Source: Halomonas faecis
Lineage (GTDB): Bacteria > Pseudomonadota > Gammaproteobacteria > Pseudomonadales > Halomonadaceae
NCBI RefSeq assembly: GCF_010993975.1
Contig: NZ_JAACZO010000058.1
Span: forward strand, 124,001-188,000
Direction of reading: 5' to 3'
DNA: 64,000 nt
Below the pieces are notes generated by a model. The model saw nothing but the letters and a program-made list of their open reading frames with translations. It did no database searches and was not told the origin of the DNA. The first letter of the stretch is position 1, and the number at the start of each line of letters is the position of its first letter. A program made the translations under genes and the position numbers. Below, piece by piece: positions 26,211-34,958 of the stretch.

Positions 26211-27044
26211 TTAGTAGAGAATGATGCGCCCGTCGAAGACGCGTTCGGCCGGGCCGGTCATGGTCAGCGCAGTGGCATCGCCGGACCACGCGATGCGCAG
26301 GTCGCCGCCGCGCAGATGCACGGTGACCGGGCTCTCCAGAAGCCCCTGACGAATGCCGCACGCTACGGCCGCGCAGGCGCCGGTGCCACAGGCCAGCGTC
26401 TCGCCGCTGCCGCGCTCGAAGACGCGCAGGCGTATCTCGTGGGCCGAGACGACCTGCATGAAGCCGACGTTGACGCGGCGGGGAAAGCGCGGGTGACTCT
26501 CGATGGCCGGCCCGAGGCGGGCCACCGGCGCCGTTTCGACGTCATCGACGCGGAGTACGACGTGGGGATTGCCCAGGGAGGCCACGCCGACCTGCAGGGT
26601 TTCGTGCGCCACCTCCAGCGTGTGGTGCAGCCGGTCCTGCGCCGCCTCGAAAGGTAGCGACTCGGGAGCGAAGCACGGCGTGCCCATCTCCACCGTGACC
26701 TGTTCGTCGTCCTCGACGCGCAGCGTCAGCGGCCCGCCCGCCGTCTCGACGCGGATCTCGCGCTTGTGGGTGAGACGCTGGTCGCGCACGAAACGGGCGA
26801 AACAGCGTGCGCCGTTGCCGCAGTTCTCCACTTCGCTGCCGTCGGCATTGAAGATGCGGTAGCGGAAGTCCATGTCCGGGTCGCGGGGCGGCTCGACGAC
26901 GAGCAACTGGTCGAAGCCCACACCGAAGCGGCGGTCGGCGAGGCGCCGTATCTGCTCGTCGCGCAGCCGGGCGCGCTGCGTGACCAGGTCGATCACCATG
27001 AAGTCGTTGCCCAGGCCGTGCATCTTGGTGAAATGCAGCAGCAT
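26211..27044 (-). CDS. dapF: Diaminopimelate epimerase
   Basis: Interconverts LL- and meso-diaminopimelate for lysine and peptidoglycan. The 277-residue protein has the two symmetric halves and both catalytic cysteines, C75 in ENCGNGARC and C219 in [10 protein letters not shown]. Length is standard. The start codon shares one base with the lysA stop (TGATG), so translation is coupled; the DUF484 gene follows 26 bases later. Confidence 0.97.
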   Translation of the reverse strand: MLLHFTKMHGLGNDFMVIDLVTQRARLRDEQIRRLADRRFGVGFDQLLVVEPPRDPDMDFRYRIFNADGSEVENCGNGARCFARFVRDQRLTHKREIRVETAGGPLTLRVEDDEQVTVEMGTPCFAPESLPFEAAQDRLHHTLEVAHETLQVGVASLGNPHVVLRVDDVETAPVARLGPAIESHPRFPRRVNVGFMQVVSAHEIRLRVFERGSGETLACGTGACAAVACGIRQGLLESPVTVHLRGGDLRIAWSGDATALTMTGPAERVFDGRIILY

Positions 27045-28327
27045 CAGCGTTCCCCCTCGCCGAGGTCGTCAGGCAGCCGCGACTCGCCGGCCCAGAGGTC
27101 GGCCAGCGATTCGCGCTGGCGGACGACATGGTAGCCGGCGCGATCCACCATGACTTCGGCGGGTCGTGGGCGGCTGTTGTAGTTGGAGGCCATCACGAAG
27201 CCGTAGGCGCCGGCCGAGCGTACCGCGAGCAGATCGCCCTCGGCGATGGCCAGCGCTCGATCCTTGCCGAGGAAGTCGCCGGTCTCGCACACCGGGCCGA
27301 CCACGTCGTAGGTGGCGCTGTCGCGCACGGGGCGGGTGTCCACCGGGAGGATCGCCTGCCATGCCTGATAGAGCGAGGGACGAATCAGGTCGTTCATGCC
27401 GGCGTCGACGATGGCGAAATTCTTGCTCTCGCCTGGCTTGAGGTACTCCACCCGGGTGAGCAGCACTCCGGCGTTGGCGGCGATGGAGCGCCCGGGTTCG
27501 AAGAGCAGGGTGAGTCGCTCGCCGCCCTCCCAGCGTGCCAGGCGTTCGAGCAGCGAGGCGGCGTAGTCGAAGGGTTGCGGTGGGCGCTCGTCGCGGTAGG
27601 GCACGCCGAGCCCGCCCCCCAGGTCGAGGTGCTCGACGTCGATGCCCCGCTCGCGCAGCCGCTCGAGCAGCACCAGCAGGCGGTCCAGGGCATCGAGGAA
27701 GGGAGCGAGCTCGGTGAGCTGCGAACCGATATGGCAGTCGAGCCCGACGATGCGCAGGTGGGGCAGCGTGTCGGCGAGCTCGTAGACTGCCAGCGCCTCG
27801 TCCACCGGAATGCCGAACTTGTTGTCCTTCAGCCCGGTGGAGATGTAGGGATGGGTGCCGGCGTCGACGTCGGGATTGACGCGCAGCGATACCGGCGCCA
27901 CGACGCCGTGGCGTTCGGCAACCCGGTTCAAGCGCTCGAGTTCGGGGCGCGACTCGACGTTGAAGCACTTGATGCCCACCTCCAGGGCTCGGGCCATCTC
28001 CGCTTCTTGCTTGGCCACGCCGGAGAAGACCACCTTGGCGGGGTCGCCGCCAGCGGCCAGCACGCGCTCCAGCTCGCCGACGGAGACGATGTCGAAGCCG
28101 GCGCCGAGGCGGGCTAGCAGGTCGAGCACCGCCAGGTTCGAATTGGCCTTGACCGCATAGCAGATGAGGTGCGGGTGACTGCCCAGTGCCTCGGTGTAGG
28201 CGCGGAAATGGCGGGTGAGCGTGGCCCGCGAGTAGACGTAGCAGGGCGTACCGACCTCGTCGGCGATCCGGGTCAGGGCGACCTGCTCGGCGTAGAGTAC
28301 GCCGTCGCGGTAGTCGAAGTGGTCCAT
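27044..28327 (-). CDS. lysA: Diaminopimelate decarboxylase
   Basis: Makes lysine from meso-diaminopimelate. The 427-residue PLP enzyme has the Schiff-base lysine in [13 protein letters not shown] (about K61), [32 protein letters not shown] and the C-terminal [11 protein letters not shown] motif that supplies the partner active site. ATG at 28327 (MDHFDYRDG) follows the lptM stop by one base. Placement before dapF makes a lysine/peptidoglycan unit. Confidence 0.97.
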   Translation of the reverse strand: MDHFDYRDGVLYAEQVALTRIADEVGTPCYVYSRATLTRHFRAYTEALGSHPHLICYAVKANSNLAVLDLLARLGAGFDIVSVGELERVLAAGGDPAKVVFSGVAKQEAEMARALEVGIKCFNVESRPELERLNRVAERHGVVAPVSLRVNPDVDAGTHPYISTGLKDNKFGIPVDEALAVYELADTLPHLRIVGLDCHIGSQLTELAPFLDALDRLLVLLERLRERGIDVEHLDLGGGLGVPYRDERPPQPFDYAASLLERLARWEGGERLTLLFEPGRSIAANAGVLLTRVEYLKPGESKNFAIVDAGMNDLIRPSLYQAWQAILPVDTRPVRDSATYDVVGPVCETGDFLGKDRALAIAEGDLLAVRSAGAYGFVMASNYNSRPRPAEVMVDRAGYHVVRQRESLADLWAGESRLPDDLGEGER

Positions 28328-28328
28328 G

Positions 28329-28493
28329 TCAGTCGCTGTCCTCGTCGGCGGGCGTATCCTCAGCGGGAGCGTCGCGGTCGTAGCGCTCGGCGGCAGCCTC
28401 GTCGTCGGGCAGGTAGAGCGGCCCCTTCTGTCCGCAGCCGGCCACGAGCAATGCCGCAAGCAGGGCGGCGCTCAGTGCCAGGCGCGCCGTCAT
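28329..28493 (-). CDS. lptM: Small lipoprotein LptM (YifL)
   Basis: A 54-residue lipoprotein found by reading the gap between argH and lysA. It starts [20 protein letters not shown], giving a signal peptide and lipobox LVAGC with lipidated Cys20, then the highly conserved GQKGPLYLP motif and an acidic tail. LptM binds the LptDE translocon and promotes its oxidative maturation. The ATG overlaps the argH stop by four bases (ATGA), and the stop is one base from lysA. This is the classical location of the gene. Confidence 0.93.
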   Translation of the reverse strand: MTARLALSAALLAALLVAGCGQKGPLYLPDDEAAAERYDRDAPAEDTPADEDSD

Positions 28494-29908
28494 GCCGGAC
28501 GCTCCAGGTTGGCCAGGGCGTCGCGGGCCCGCTGGGCGGCGGCGCGCACCTGATCCGGCGCCGTGCCGCCGATGTGGTTGCGGGCGGCCACCGAGCCCTC
28601 CAGGGTCAGGACCTCGAAGACGTCGGCCTCTATGGCATCGGAGAACTGGCGAAGCTCGGCCAGCGTCATCTCGGAGAGATCCTTGCCCTGTTCGATGCCG
28701 AACGCCACCGACTGCCCCACGATCTCATGGGCATCGCGAAAGGCCACGCCGCGGCGTACCAGATAGTCGGCCAGGTCGGTAGCGGTGGAGAAGCCGCGGC
28801 GGGCGGCTTCGGCCATGTTCCCGGACTTGGCCTCGATGGCCGGTACCATGTCGGCGAAGGCCTTGAGGCAGTCACGCACCGTGTCGACGCTGTCGAACAG
28901 CGGCTCCTTGTCCTCCTGGTTGTCCTTGTTGTAGGCCAGCGGCTGAGACTTCATCAGCGTCAGCAGGCCCATCAGGTGGCCGTAGACGCGCCCGGTCTTG
29001 CCGCGCACCAGCTCGGGCACGTCGGGGTTCTTCTTCTGCGGCATGATCGATGAGCCGGTGCAGAAGCGGTCGGGCAGGTCGATGAAGTCGAACTGGGCGC
29101 TGGTCCACAGCACCAACTCCTCGCTCATGCGCGACAGGTGCATCAGCAGGATGCTGGCGAAGCCGGTGAACTCGATGGCGAAGTCGCGATCGCTCACCGC
29201 GTCGAGCGAGTTTTCGGCCGGGCGCTCGAAGCCGAGCAGTTCGGCGGTGACGTGACGGTCGATGGGATAGGTGGTGCCGGCCAACGCAGCAGCACCCAGC
29301 GGCAGCACATTGGCGCGCTTGCGGCAATCCAGCAGCCGCTCGTGGTCACGGGCCAGCATTTCGTGCCACGCCAGCAGGTGGTGGCCGAAAGTGACCGGCT
29401 GGGCGGTCTGCAGGTGGGTGAAGCCGGGCATGATGGTGGCGGCCTCGCGTTCGGCCAGTTCGATCAGCCCCTGACGTAGACGCGTGAGCTCGGCCGCCAC
29501 GCTGTCGATGGCATCGCGCAGGTAGAGGCGGATGTCCGTGGCCACTTGGTCGTTGCGCGAGCGGCCGGTGTGGAGCTTCTTGCCGGTGATGCCGATCTTC
29601 TCGGTGAGACGCGCCTCGATGTTCATGTGCACGTCTTCGAGCGGCACCGACCACTGGAAAGTGCCCGTTTCGATCTCGCTGCGGATCTCGTCGAGGCCGG
29701 CCACGATGGCGTCGCGCTCGTCGTCGGTCAGTACGCCGACCCGCGCCAGCATGGTGGCATGGGCGACGGAGCCCCGGATGTCCTGCAGGGCGAGGCGCTG
29801 GTCGAAGTCGACCGAAGCGGTGAAGCGTTCGACGAAGGCGTCGGTGGGTTCGCTGAAGCGACCGCCCCAGGACTGATTGGTGCCGGGGTTCGGGGAACTT
29901 GGGGTCAT
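28490..29908 (-). CDS. argH: Argininosuccinate lyase
   Basis: Cleaves argininosuccinate to arginine and fumarate. The 472-residue fumarase-superfamily protein has [20 protein letters not shown] at the N terminus, [12 protein letters not shown], the signature [12 protein letters not shown] (about 280-292) with the catalytic serine loop, and [14 protein letters not shown] at 29908 is supported by the family N terminus. It is the first gene of the minus-strand block and diverges from hemC. Confidence 0.96.
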   Translation of the reverse strand: MTPSSPNPGTNQSWGGRFSEPTDAFVERFTASVDFDQRLALQDIRGSVAHATMLARVGVLTDDERDAIVAGLDEIRSEIETGTFQWSVPLEDVHMNIEARLTEKIGITGKKLHTGRSRNDQVATDIRLYLRDAIDSVAAELTRLRQGLIELAEREAATIMPGFTHLQTAQPVTFGHHLLAWHEMLARDHERLLDCRKRANVLPLGAAALAGTTYPIDRHVTAELLGFERPAENSLDAVSDRDFAIEFTGFASILLMHLSRMSEELVLWTSAQFDFIDLPDRFCTGSSIMPQKKNPDVPELVRGKTGRVYGHLMGLLTLMKSQPLAYNKDNQEDKEPLFDSVDTVRDCLKAFADMVPAIEAKSGNMAEAARRGFSTATDLADYLVRRGVAFRDAHEIVGQSVAFGIEQGKDLSEMTLAELRQFSDAIEADVFEVLTLEGSVAARNHIGGTAPDQVRAAAQRARDALANLERPA

Positions 29909-30314
29909 CGGCGTGAAATCCTGCGTGTTACTGGGCAACGGAAACGGGTGGTGATGTGCGGACGGGCCGGCGCGGCGGCTTCCGGTCATGGTCTCGCAGT
30001 GTACCAGAGTCGGCGTGACATCAGAGCCCTGGCGGCTCGTTTGGCGATCCATCGGCAGCGCTATGCGCAGGCGCTGGGAACCCATCCAGGGCGCTGCATT
30101 GGCCATGCTTGGCGAATGCGCTCCGCTACGACCCGTTCCCCGGCACCTCGGCGCCATGGGCGATTGTCAATGCCTTGTGTCAGGGGTGCGAGTTTTTCCT
30201 GCTCCCCCGGGTGCTTTATGATGTTGGCAATGATTCGAGATGTCCGCGGTCGCGACCGTCTGCGGCAATTACCGCTCAGTCGGGCCCGTCGGGCCCCAGC
30301 ATGGGGAGAACCAC
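29909..30314. other. 406-bp divergent argH-hemC intergenic region
   Basis: No gene is visible. It should hold the promoters of argH and hemC. It contains the exact palindrome CGGTCGCGACCG at 30247-30258, a repeated CGGGCCC pair near 30283-30298 that can fold, and a TATGAT hexamer at 30217-30222. No clear -35 element goes with the TATGAT. Confidence 0.5.
30217..30222 (+). promoter_or_regulatory. Possible hemC -10 box
   Basis: TATGAT differs from the sigma-70 consensus at one position and lies 93 bases before the hemC start. The matching -35 (TTTTCC at 17-base spacing) is poor. Confidence 0.35.
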
Positions 30315-31253
30315 GTGCGATCCATCGATACGCTGCGTATTGCCACCCGCAAGAGTCAACTGGCCATGTGGCAGGCCGAACACGTTCGTGATCGGCTCAT
30401 GGCCGAACACCCCGGCCTGGAAGTGGAACTGGTCGCATTGTCCACCCGTGGCGACAAGATCCTCGACACGCCGCTGGCCAAGGTGGGCGGCAAGGGGCTG
30501 TTCGTCAAGGAGCTGGAAGAGGCGATCCTCGACGGGCGTGCCGACATTGCCGTGCACTCCATGAAGGACGTGCCCATGCACTTCCCCGAAGGGCTGGGCC
30601 TGTCGGTGATCCTCGCTGGTGCCGAGCCCACCGATGCCTTCGTTTCCAATGACTACCGCTCGCTGGACGAACTGCCCGAAGGCGCACGCATGGGAACCTC
30701 CAGCCTGCGACGCGCCCTGCAAATGCGCGAGGCGCGCCCCGACCTGGAGATTCTCAACCTGCGCGGCAACGTCCAGACCCGCCTGGGCAAGCTGGACGCC
30801 GGCGATTTCGATGCCATCCTGCTCGCCACCTCGGGGCTCAAGCGCCTGGGCCTGGAGGAGCGTATCGCCATGGAGCTGCCGCCCGAGGTATGCCTGCCGG
30901 CTTGTGGCCAAGGGGCCCTGGGCATCGAGTGCCGCATCCACGACCCCGAGCTGATCGGCTTGCTGGCGCCGCTGGATGACTCCAGCACCGCTACCCGGGT
31001 GCGTGCCGAGCGGGCCATGAATACCCGTCTCGAGGGAGGATGCCAGGTACCCATCGGCGGCTACGCGACCTTCGAGAACGACGGCCAGACCCTGTGGTTG
31101 CGCGCTCTGGTCGGCAACCCCGAAGGTACCGAGGTTCTGCGTGCCGAGGGGCGAGGCTCGATCCACGAGCCGGAGGCGCTGGGCATTCGCGTGGCCGAGG
31201 ATCTGCTCGATCAAGGGGCCGGTGAGATCCTTGCCGAGGTCTACGGCGGCTGA
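30315..31253 (+). CDS. hemC: Hydroxymethylbilane synthase (porphobilinogen deaminase)
   Basis: Joins four porphobilinogens in haem, sirohaem and cobalamin synthesis. The 312-residue protein has [49 protein letters not shown] and the cofactor-binding C243 in [11 protein letters not shown]. The start is a GTG at 30315 with GGGGAGA upstream; the upstream in-frame ATG would add unlike sequence. The stop shares a base with the hemD start, beginning the hemCDXY operon. Confidence 0.96.
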   Translation: MRSIDTLRIATRKSQLAMWQAEHVRDRLMAEHPGLEVELVALSTRGDKILDTPLAKVGGKGLFVKELEEAILDGRADIAVHSMKDVPMHFPEGLGLSVILAGAEPTDAFVSNDYRSLDELPEGARMGTSSLRRALQMREARPDLEILNLRGNVQTRLGKLDAGDFDAILLATSGLKRLGLEERIAMELPPEVCLPACGQGALGIECRIHDPELIGLLAPLDDSSTATRVRAERAMNTRLEGGCQVPIGGYATFENDGQTLWLRALVGNPEGTEVLRAEGRGSIHEPEALGIRVAEDLLDQGAGEILAEVYGG

Positions 31254-32044
31254 TGACCGCCTCCCGGCCGGTACTCATCTGCCGTCCGGGCGAACGGGCC
31301 CGGGCGTTGGCTGCCGCCATCCAGGCGGTGGGTTTTCCCGTGGCCCATGTCGAGGCCATGACGCTGGAGACGCTACCCGAGACACCGGCGATGCGCAGCG
31401 CCTGGCTCGATTTCGATCACTTCCAACGGGTGGTGGTGGTCAGTCCCTTCGCCGGCGAGTGCCTCGCCAAGGCACTCGATCGCTACTGGCCGCAGCTACC
31501 GGTGGGCACCGCCTGGTACGCCGTGGGCCGGGCCACCGCCGCTACGCTCAATGAACGCCTCGGGGTACGCGTCCACGTGCCGCCGGCAGACGCCGGAGAG
31601 GACACCAGTGAGGCGCTGCTGGGCCTGGGGTCGCTGCGTGCGCTCGATGGGCAGCGAGTACTGCTGGTCGCTGGCGAGGGCGGGCGTACGCTGCTCGCCG
31701 ATGCGCTGTCGGCCCGCGGTGCGCATGTCACCCGACTGGCGCTCTACCGGCGCTGCCTCGTACCGCCGCCGCCATCCGTGGCGGCGCGCCTGGCGGATGG
31801 CGACTTTCGCGCGCTGGTGATCAGCAGCGGAGAATTGCTGCAACATCTGGCAAGATGGTGCACCGAGTCGACCTTGAACCAACCGCTAATCGTGTCCAGT
31901 CGTCGTTTGGCTACACTGGCCGTCAACCTGGGGTTTTGCGCCCCCGTGGTGGCGTCGGGTGCCACGCCGGCCGCACTGGCCGACGCGGTGGCCGGGGCCT
32001 GTCACCCCGAAGATGCCGATGTCGATCACGAAGATCTCGAATAA
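31253..32044 (+). CDS. hemD: Uroporphyrinogen-III synthase
   Basis: Closes and inverts ring D of hydroxymethylbilane. The 263-residue protein is poorly conserved, as the family is, but shows the two-lobe pattern: ICRPGERARALAAAI at the start, VVVVSPFAGECLAKAL, YAVGRATAATLNERLGV, VLLVAGEGGRTLLADAL and ALVISSGELLQHLARW. Its position between hemC and hemX and the one-base stop/start overlap with hemC settle the call. Confidence 0.92.
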   Translation: MTASRPVLICRPGERARALAAAIQAVGFPVAHVEAMTLETLPETPAMRSAWLDFDHFQRVVVVSPFAGECLAKALDRYWPQLPVGTAWYAVGRATAATLNERLGVRVHVPPADAGEDTSEALLGLGSLRALDGQRVLLVAGEGGRTLLADALSARGAHVTRLALYRRCLVPPPPSVAARLADGDFRALVISSGELLQHLARWCTESTLNQPLIVSSRRLATLAVNLGFCAPVVASGATPAALADAVAGACHPEDADVDHEDLE

Positions 32045-32057
32045 GGGCTAGCGACTG

Positions 32058-33608
32058 ATGAGCAAACAAACCAACGAGCAGGACGAACGCAAGTCGCCAT
32101 CCGGCGAGGCTCAGGGCAGCGAGCGCCGTGAAGCCACCGCCCAGGGCGGCGGCACCGAGGACAAGCGTACCGCAGCGCGTGACAAATCGTCGCAGCAGGA
32201 TGGAGCCGACGACAAGGCGTCCAAGGCACCTCCCAATCGTTCGGGGTCGAGTCGTGATACGCCTGCCGCAAATCCATCGGCGGACCCGGCATCGGCAGGC
32301 AAGCAGAGCAAGCCGGCTCGCGACAGCAAGGCTTCGTCGACTGCCGATAAGTCGGCCGCCAGCAAGGCGAGTACCCAGGCCGACAAGCCACAGGCTGGCA
32401 AATCGCCAGCGAGCCAGTCGGGTGCCCAGGCCGGCAAGTCGCAACCCAGCAAGGCGGCGGACGGCAAGTCCGGCAAGACCGAGCCCCCCCGGTCAGGTGG
32501 CGGCTCGGGTGCCGGCAAGGCCGGCCATGTACCCACCGCCGCCGGCGGTGGCAACGACGGTCGTCGCCAGGGCAGCAAGAGCGGTGCCCTGGCGCTGGTG
32601 CTGGTCGTGGTGCTGGCCCTGGCCGTGGGGTTCTTCGCCCAGCGCATGTGGCAGCGCGTCGACGCCCAGCAGCAGCGCCTGGTCGAACTCGAATCGCGTG
32701 CCGACGGTGCTGCCACTCAGGATGCCCTGGCCGAACTGGAAGCCCGGCTGGAAGAGGGCGAGAGCGAGCGCAATGCCGAGTTGAGCGCCGCCCTCGACGA
32801 GCTGGAAGCGCGGTTCAACGACTACCGAGGTGAAATCGACGGCACCCTGGACCGGGTGCTCGACGAGCTTTCCAGCGAGCAGGAGCCCGATGCCCGCGAG
32901 TGGCTGCACGCCGAGGCCGCCTACCTGCTGCGCCTGGCCAGCCAGCGCTTGCAGCTCGAGCGCGACGTCGAGGGCGCCATCGCCCTGCTGGAGACCGCCG
33001 ACGAGCGCCTGAGCGAGGCCGACAATCCCGCACTGCTCTCCGTCCGCCGTTCCATCGCCTCGGAGATCGCCATCCTCGAGGGTGTCCCTCAGGTCGATCG
33101 CAGCGGAATCTACCTGGCCCTCAACGCCCAGCAGGAACGCCTCGCTCAGCTGCCGCTATCCCGCGAGTTGGAGGAGATTCCGGCGCGTTCGGGCATGCAG
33201 GAGGCGCCCAGCGGCGGCTGGCAGCAGCAGCTGTCGCGCTTCGGCGAGGAGCTCAAGGACTTGGTGGTCATCCGCCACCACGACCAGGCGCTGGAGAGTC
33301 TGATCAGCCCGGAACAAGAGTCCTACCTGCGCCAGAGCGTACGCCTGGTGCTCGAGCAGGCCCAGCTGGCGCTGCTCAAGGAAGAGCAGGATCTCTATGA
33401 AGCGAGCCTCGACAAGGCGTTGGCGCTGATCGACGGTTACTATGCCACCGAGCGCGAGGAAGTGCAGGCCGTCACCGATCGCCTGGAGGCGCTCGAGAAG
33501 GAGACGATTCGCCCCGAGCTGCCCGACATCAGCGGTTCCCATGAGGCACTCGAGACCTTCATCGATCGCCGCTTCGGCTCGCGCGACGAGCAGGGAGATG
33601 ACGCATGA
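32058..33608 (+). CDS. hemX: HemX membrane protein with long low-complexity N terminus
   Basis: A 516-residue inner membrane protein. Residues 1-175 are low-complexity, rich in Lys, Ser, Ala, Gln and Asp, and predicted disordered. A single membrane helix follows (about 177-195), then a coiled coil (about 197-275) and a periplasmic helical domain with LHAEAAYLLRLASQRLQLERD. It belongs to the HemX family that is often mislabelled as uroporphyrinogen methyltransferase; no SAM-binding motif is present. With HemY it is thought to help haem synthesis. The stop overlaps the hemY start by four bases. Confidence 0.9.
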   Translation: MSKQTNEQDERKSPSGEAQGSERREATAQGGGTEDKRTAARDKSSQQDGADDKASKAPPNRSGSSRDTPAANPSADPASAGKQSKPARDSKASSTADKSAASKASTQADKPQAGKSPASQSGAQAGKSQPSKAADGKSGKTEPPRSGGGSGAGKAGHVPTAAGGGNDGRRQGSKSGALALVLVVVLALAVGFFAQRMWQRVDAQQQRLVELESRADGAATQDALAELEARLEEGESERNAELSAALDELEARFNDYRGEIDGTLDRVLDELSSEQEPDAREWLHAEAAYLLRLASQRLQLERDVEGAIALLETADERLSEADNPALLSVRRSIASEIAILEGVPQVDRSGIYLALNAQQERLAQLPLSRELEEIPARSGMQEAPSGGWQQQLSRFGEELKDLVVIRHHDQALESLISPEQESYLRQSVRLVLEQAQLALLKEEQDLYEASLDKALALIDGYYATEREEVQAVTDRLEALEKETIRPELPDISGSHEALETFIDRRFGSRDEQGDDA

Positions 33609-34858
33609 GAAAGCTGATCCTGATCGTCGTCGTCGGCCTGGCGCTGGGTGCGCTGTTCGGCCAGCTGATGGTTTCCGTACCGGGCTATTGGCTGATACGG
33701 GTGGGCGAGACGTCCGTGCAGACCTCGTTCTGGTTCGGCCTGGTGCTGCTGCTTGCCGCCTTCCTGGCGTTGCACTTCACCCTGCGCATCCTGGCCCGTC
33801 TGTCGCGTCCGGTCAGCCGCTTCAAGGTATGGAACAGCCGGACCCGCCACCGCAACGCCATGCGGCGAACCGTGCGTGGCTTGGTCGCCTTGGCCGAGGG
33901 GCGCTGGAAGCGCGCCGAGAAGTCGCTGGTCAAGGCGGCGGACGATTCCAGCACGCCGCTGGTCAACTACCTCTCCGCGGCGCTCGCCGCCCACTATCAA
34001 GGGCGCTTCGAGCAGGCCGACACGCTGCTCAAGCGCGCTCATCTGAGCACTCAGGGTGCCGACACCGCCGTGGGGCTGATGCAGGTGCAGCTGATGCTCG
34101 ACCGTCAGCAGTACGAGGAAGCGTTGGCCATCCTGACCCGGCTCGATCGACAGCTGCCCAATCACCCTCAGGTGCTCAAGCAGCTCAAACAGGCCTATCT
34201 GAGCGTCAACGACTGGGAAGGGCTGCGGCGTCTCATGCCGCGGCTGGCTGCCCGGCAGCTGGTTTCTGCCGACGAGCGCAACGAGCTGGAGCTGCGTGCC
34301 TACCGCGAGCTGTTGATTCAGGAGGCGCGCGATCCCAGTCACGTGGAGCGGGTCCGCAACCTGTGGGCCGACATGCCCGACAGCCTGCGCGGCAACGTCG
34401 AGCTGATCGCGCTATACACCGAAGCCCTGGTACGTGGCAAGGAGGAAGGGATCGCCGAGCGCCTGTTGCGCCACTCCCTCAAGGAGCACTGGGACAGTCG
34501 TCTGGTGCTGCGCTACGGACTGCTCAACGTCGACCCCGCTCGTCAGCTGGTTCACGCCGAGAAGTGGCTCCAAGAGCGTCCCAACGATCCCGATCTGCTG
34601 CTGACCCTGGGCCGCCTGTCCCTGCGCAACGCCTACTGGGGCAAGGCGCAGGAGTACTTCGAGGCCAGTCAGCGGCAGCGTCCCAGTGGCGTTGTGTGTG
34701 CCGAGCTGGCGCGCCTTTATGCCAATCTCGGCGAGCACAACAAGAGCCAGCTCTATTATCGCCAGAGCGTGGAGCTGCTCGACAAGTCGTTGCCGTCGCT
34801 GCCCCAGCCGGCAGAGACAGCCACCAACGGTGGAGACAAGGGCCGCAAGGCCAGCTGA
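33605..34858 (+). CDS. hemY: HemY, TPR-containing haem biosynthesis protein
   Basis: A 417-residue inner membrane protein with two N-terminal helices (about 3-22 and 38-62) followed by tetratricopeptide-like helical repeats to the C terminus. Typical stretches are SRFKVWNSRTRHRNA, EGRWKRAEKSLVKAAD and LRYGLLNVDPARQLVHAEKWL. It is unrelated to the Gram-positive protoporphyrinogen oxidase of the same name. Its biochemical role is unclear. It ends the hemCDXY operon and is followed by a strong hairpin. Confidence 0.93.
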   Translation: MRKLILIVVVGLALGALFGQLMVSVPGYWLIRVGETSVQTSFWFGLVLLLAAFLALHFTLRILARLSRPVSRFKVWNSRTRHRNAMRRTVRGLVALAEGRWKRAEKSLVKAADDSSTPLVNYLSAALAAHYQGRFEQADTLLKRAHLSTQGADTAVGLMQVQLMLDRQQYEEALAILTRLDRQLPNHPQVLKQLKQAYLSVNDWEGLRRLMPRLAARQLVSADERNELELRAYRELLIQEARDPSHVERVRNLWADMPDSLRGNVELIALYTEALVRGKEEGIAERLLRHSLKEHWDSRLVLRYGLLNVDPARQLVHAEKWLQERPNDPDLLLTLGRLSLRNAYWGKAQEYFEASQRQRPSGVVCAELARLYANLGEHNKSQLYYRQSVELLDKSLPSLPQPAETATNGGDKGRKAS

Positions 34859-34893
34859 GCCGGCCAAGCCCCCCTAAACGATGACTCATGCAG

Positions 34894-34920
34894 AGCGGGG
34901 CTGCCCATGGCAGCCCCGCT
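34894..34920. terminator. 12-bp hairpin between hemY and MscS gene
   Basis: AGCGGGGCTGCC and GGCAGCCCCGCT pair perfectly with a three-base loop. It lies between convergent genes, 36 bases after the hemY stop and 39 bases before the MscS gene end, and could end both transcripts, although it lacks a T-tract. Confidence 0.65.
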
Positions 34921-34958
34921 TGGCGTTGAAGACTCCGACCACAAGTGGTCTGCGGCAG

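Noticed and set aside
32058..33608. HemX as uroporphyrinogen-III methyltransferase
   Set aside because: There is no SAM-binding domain; the label is a known misannotation of this membrane protein.
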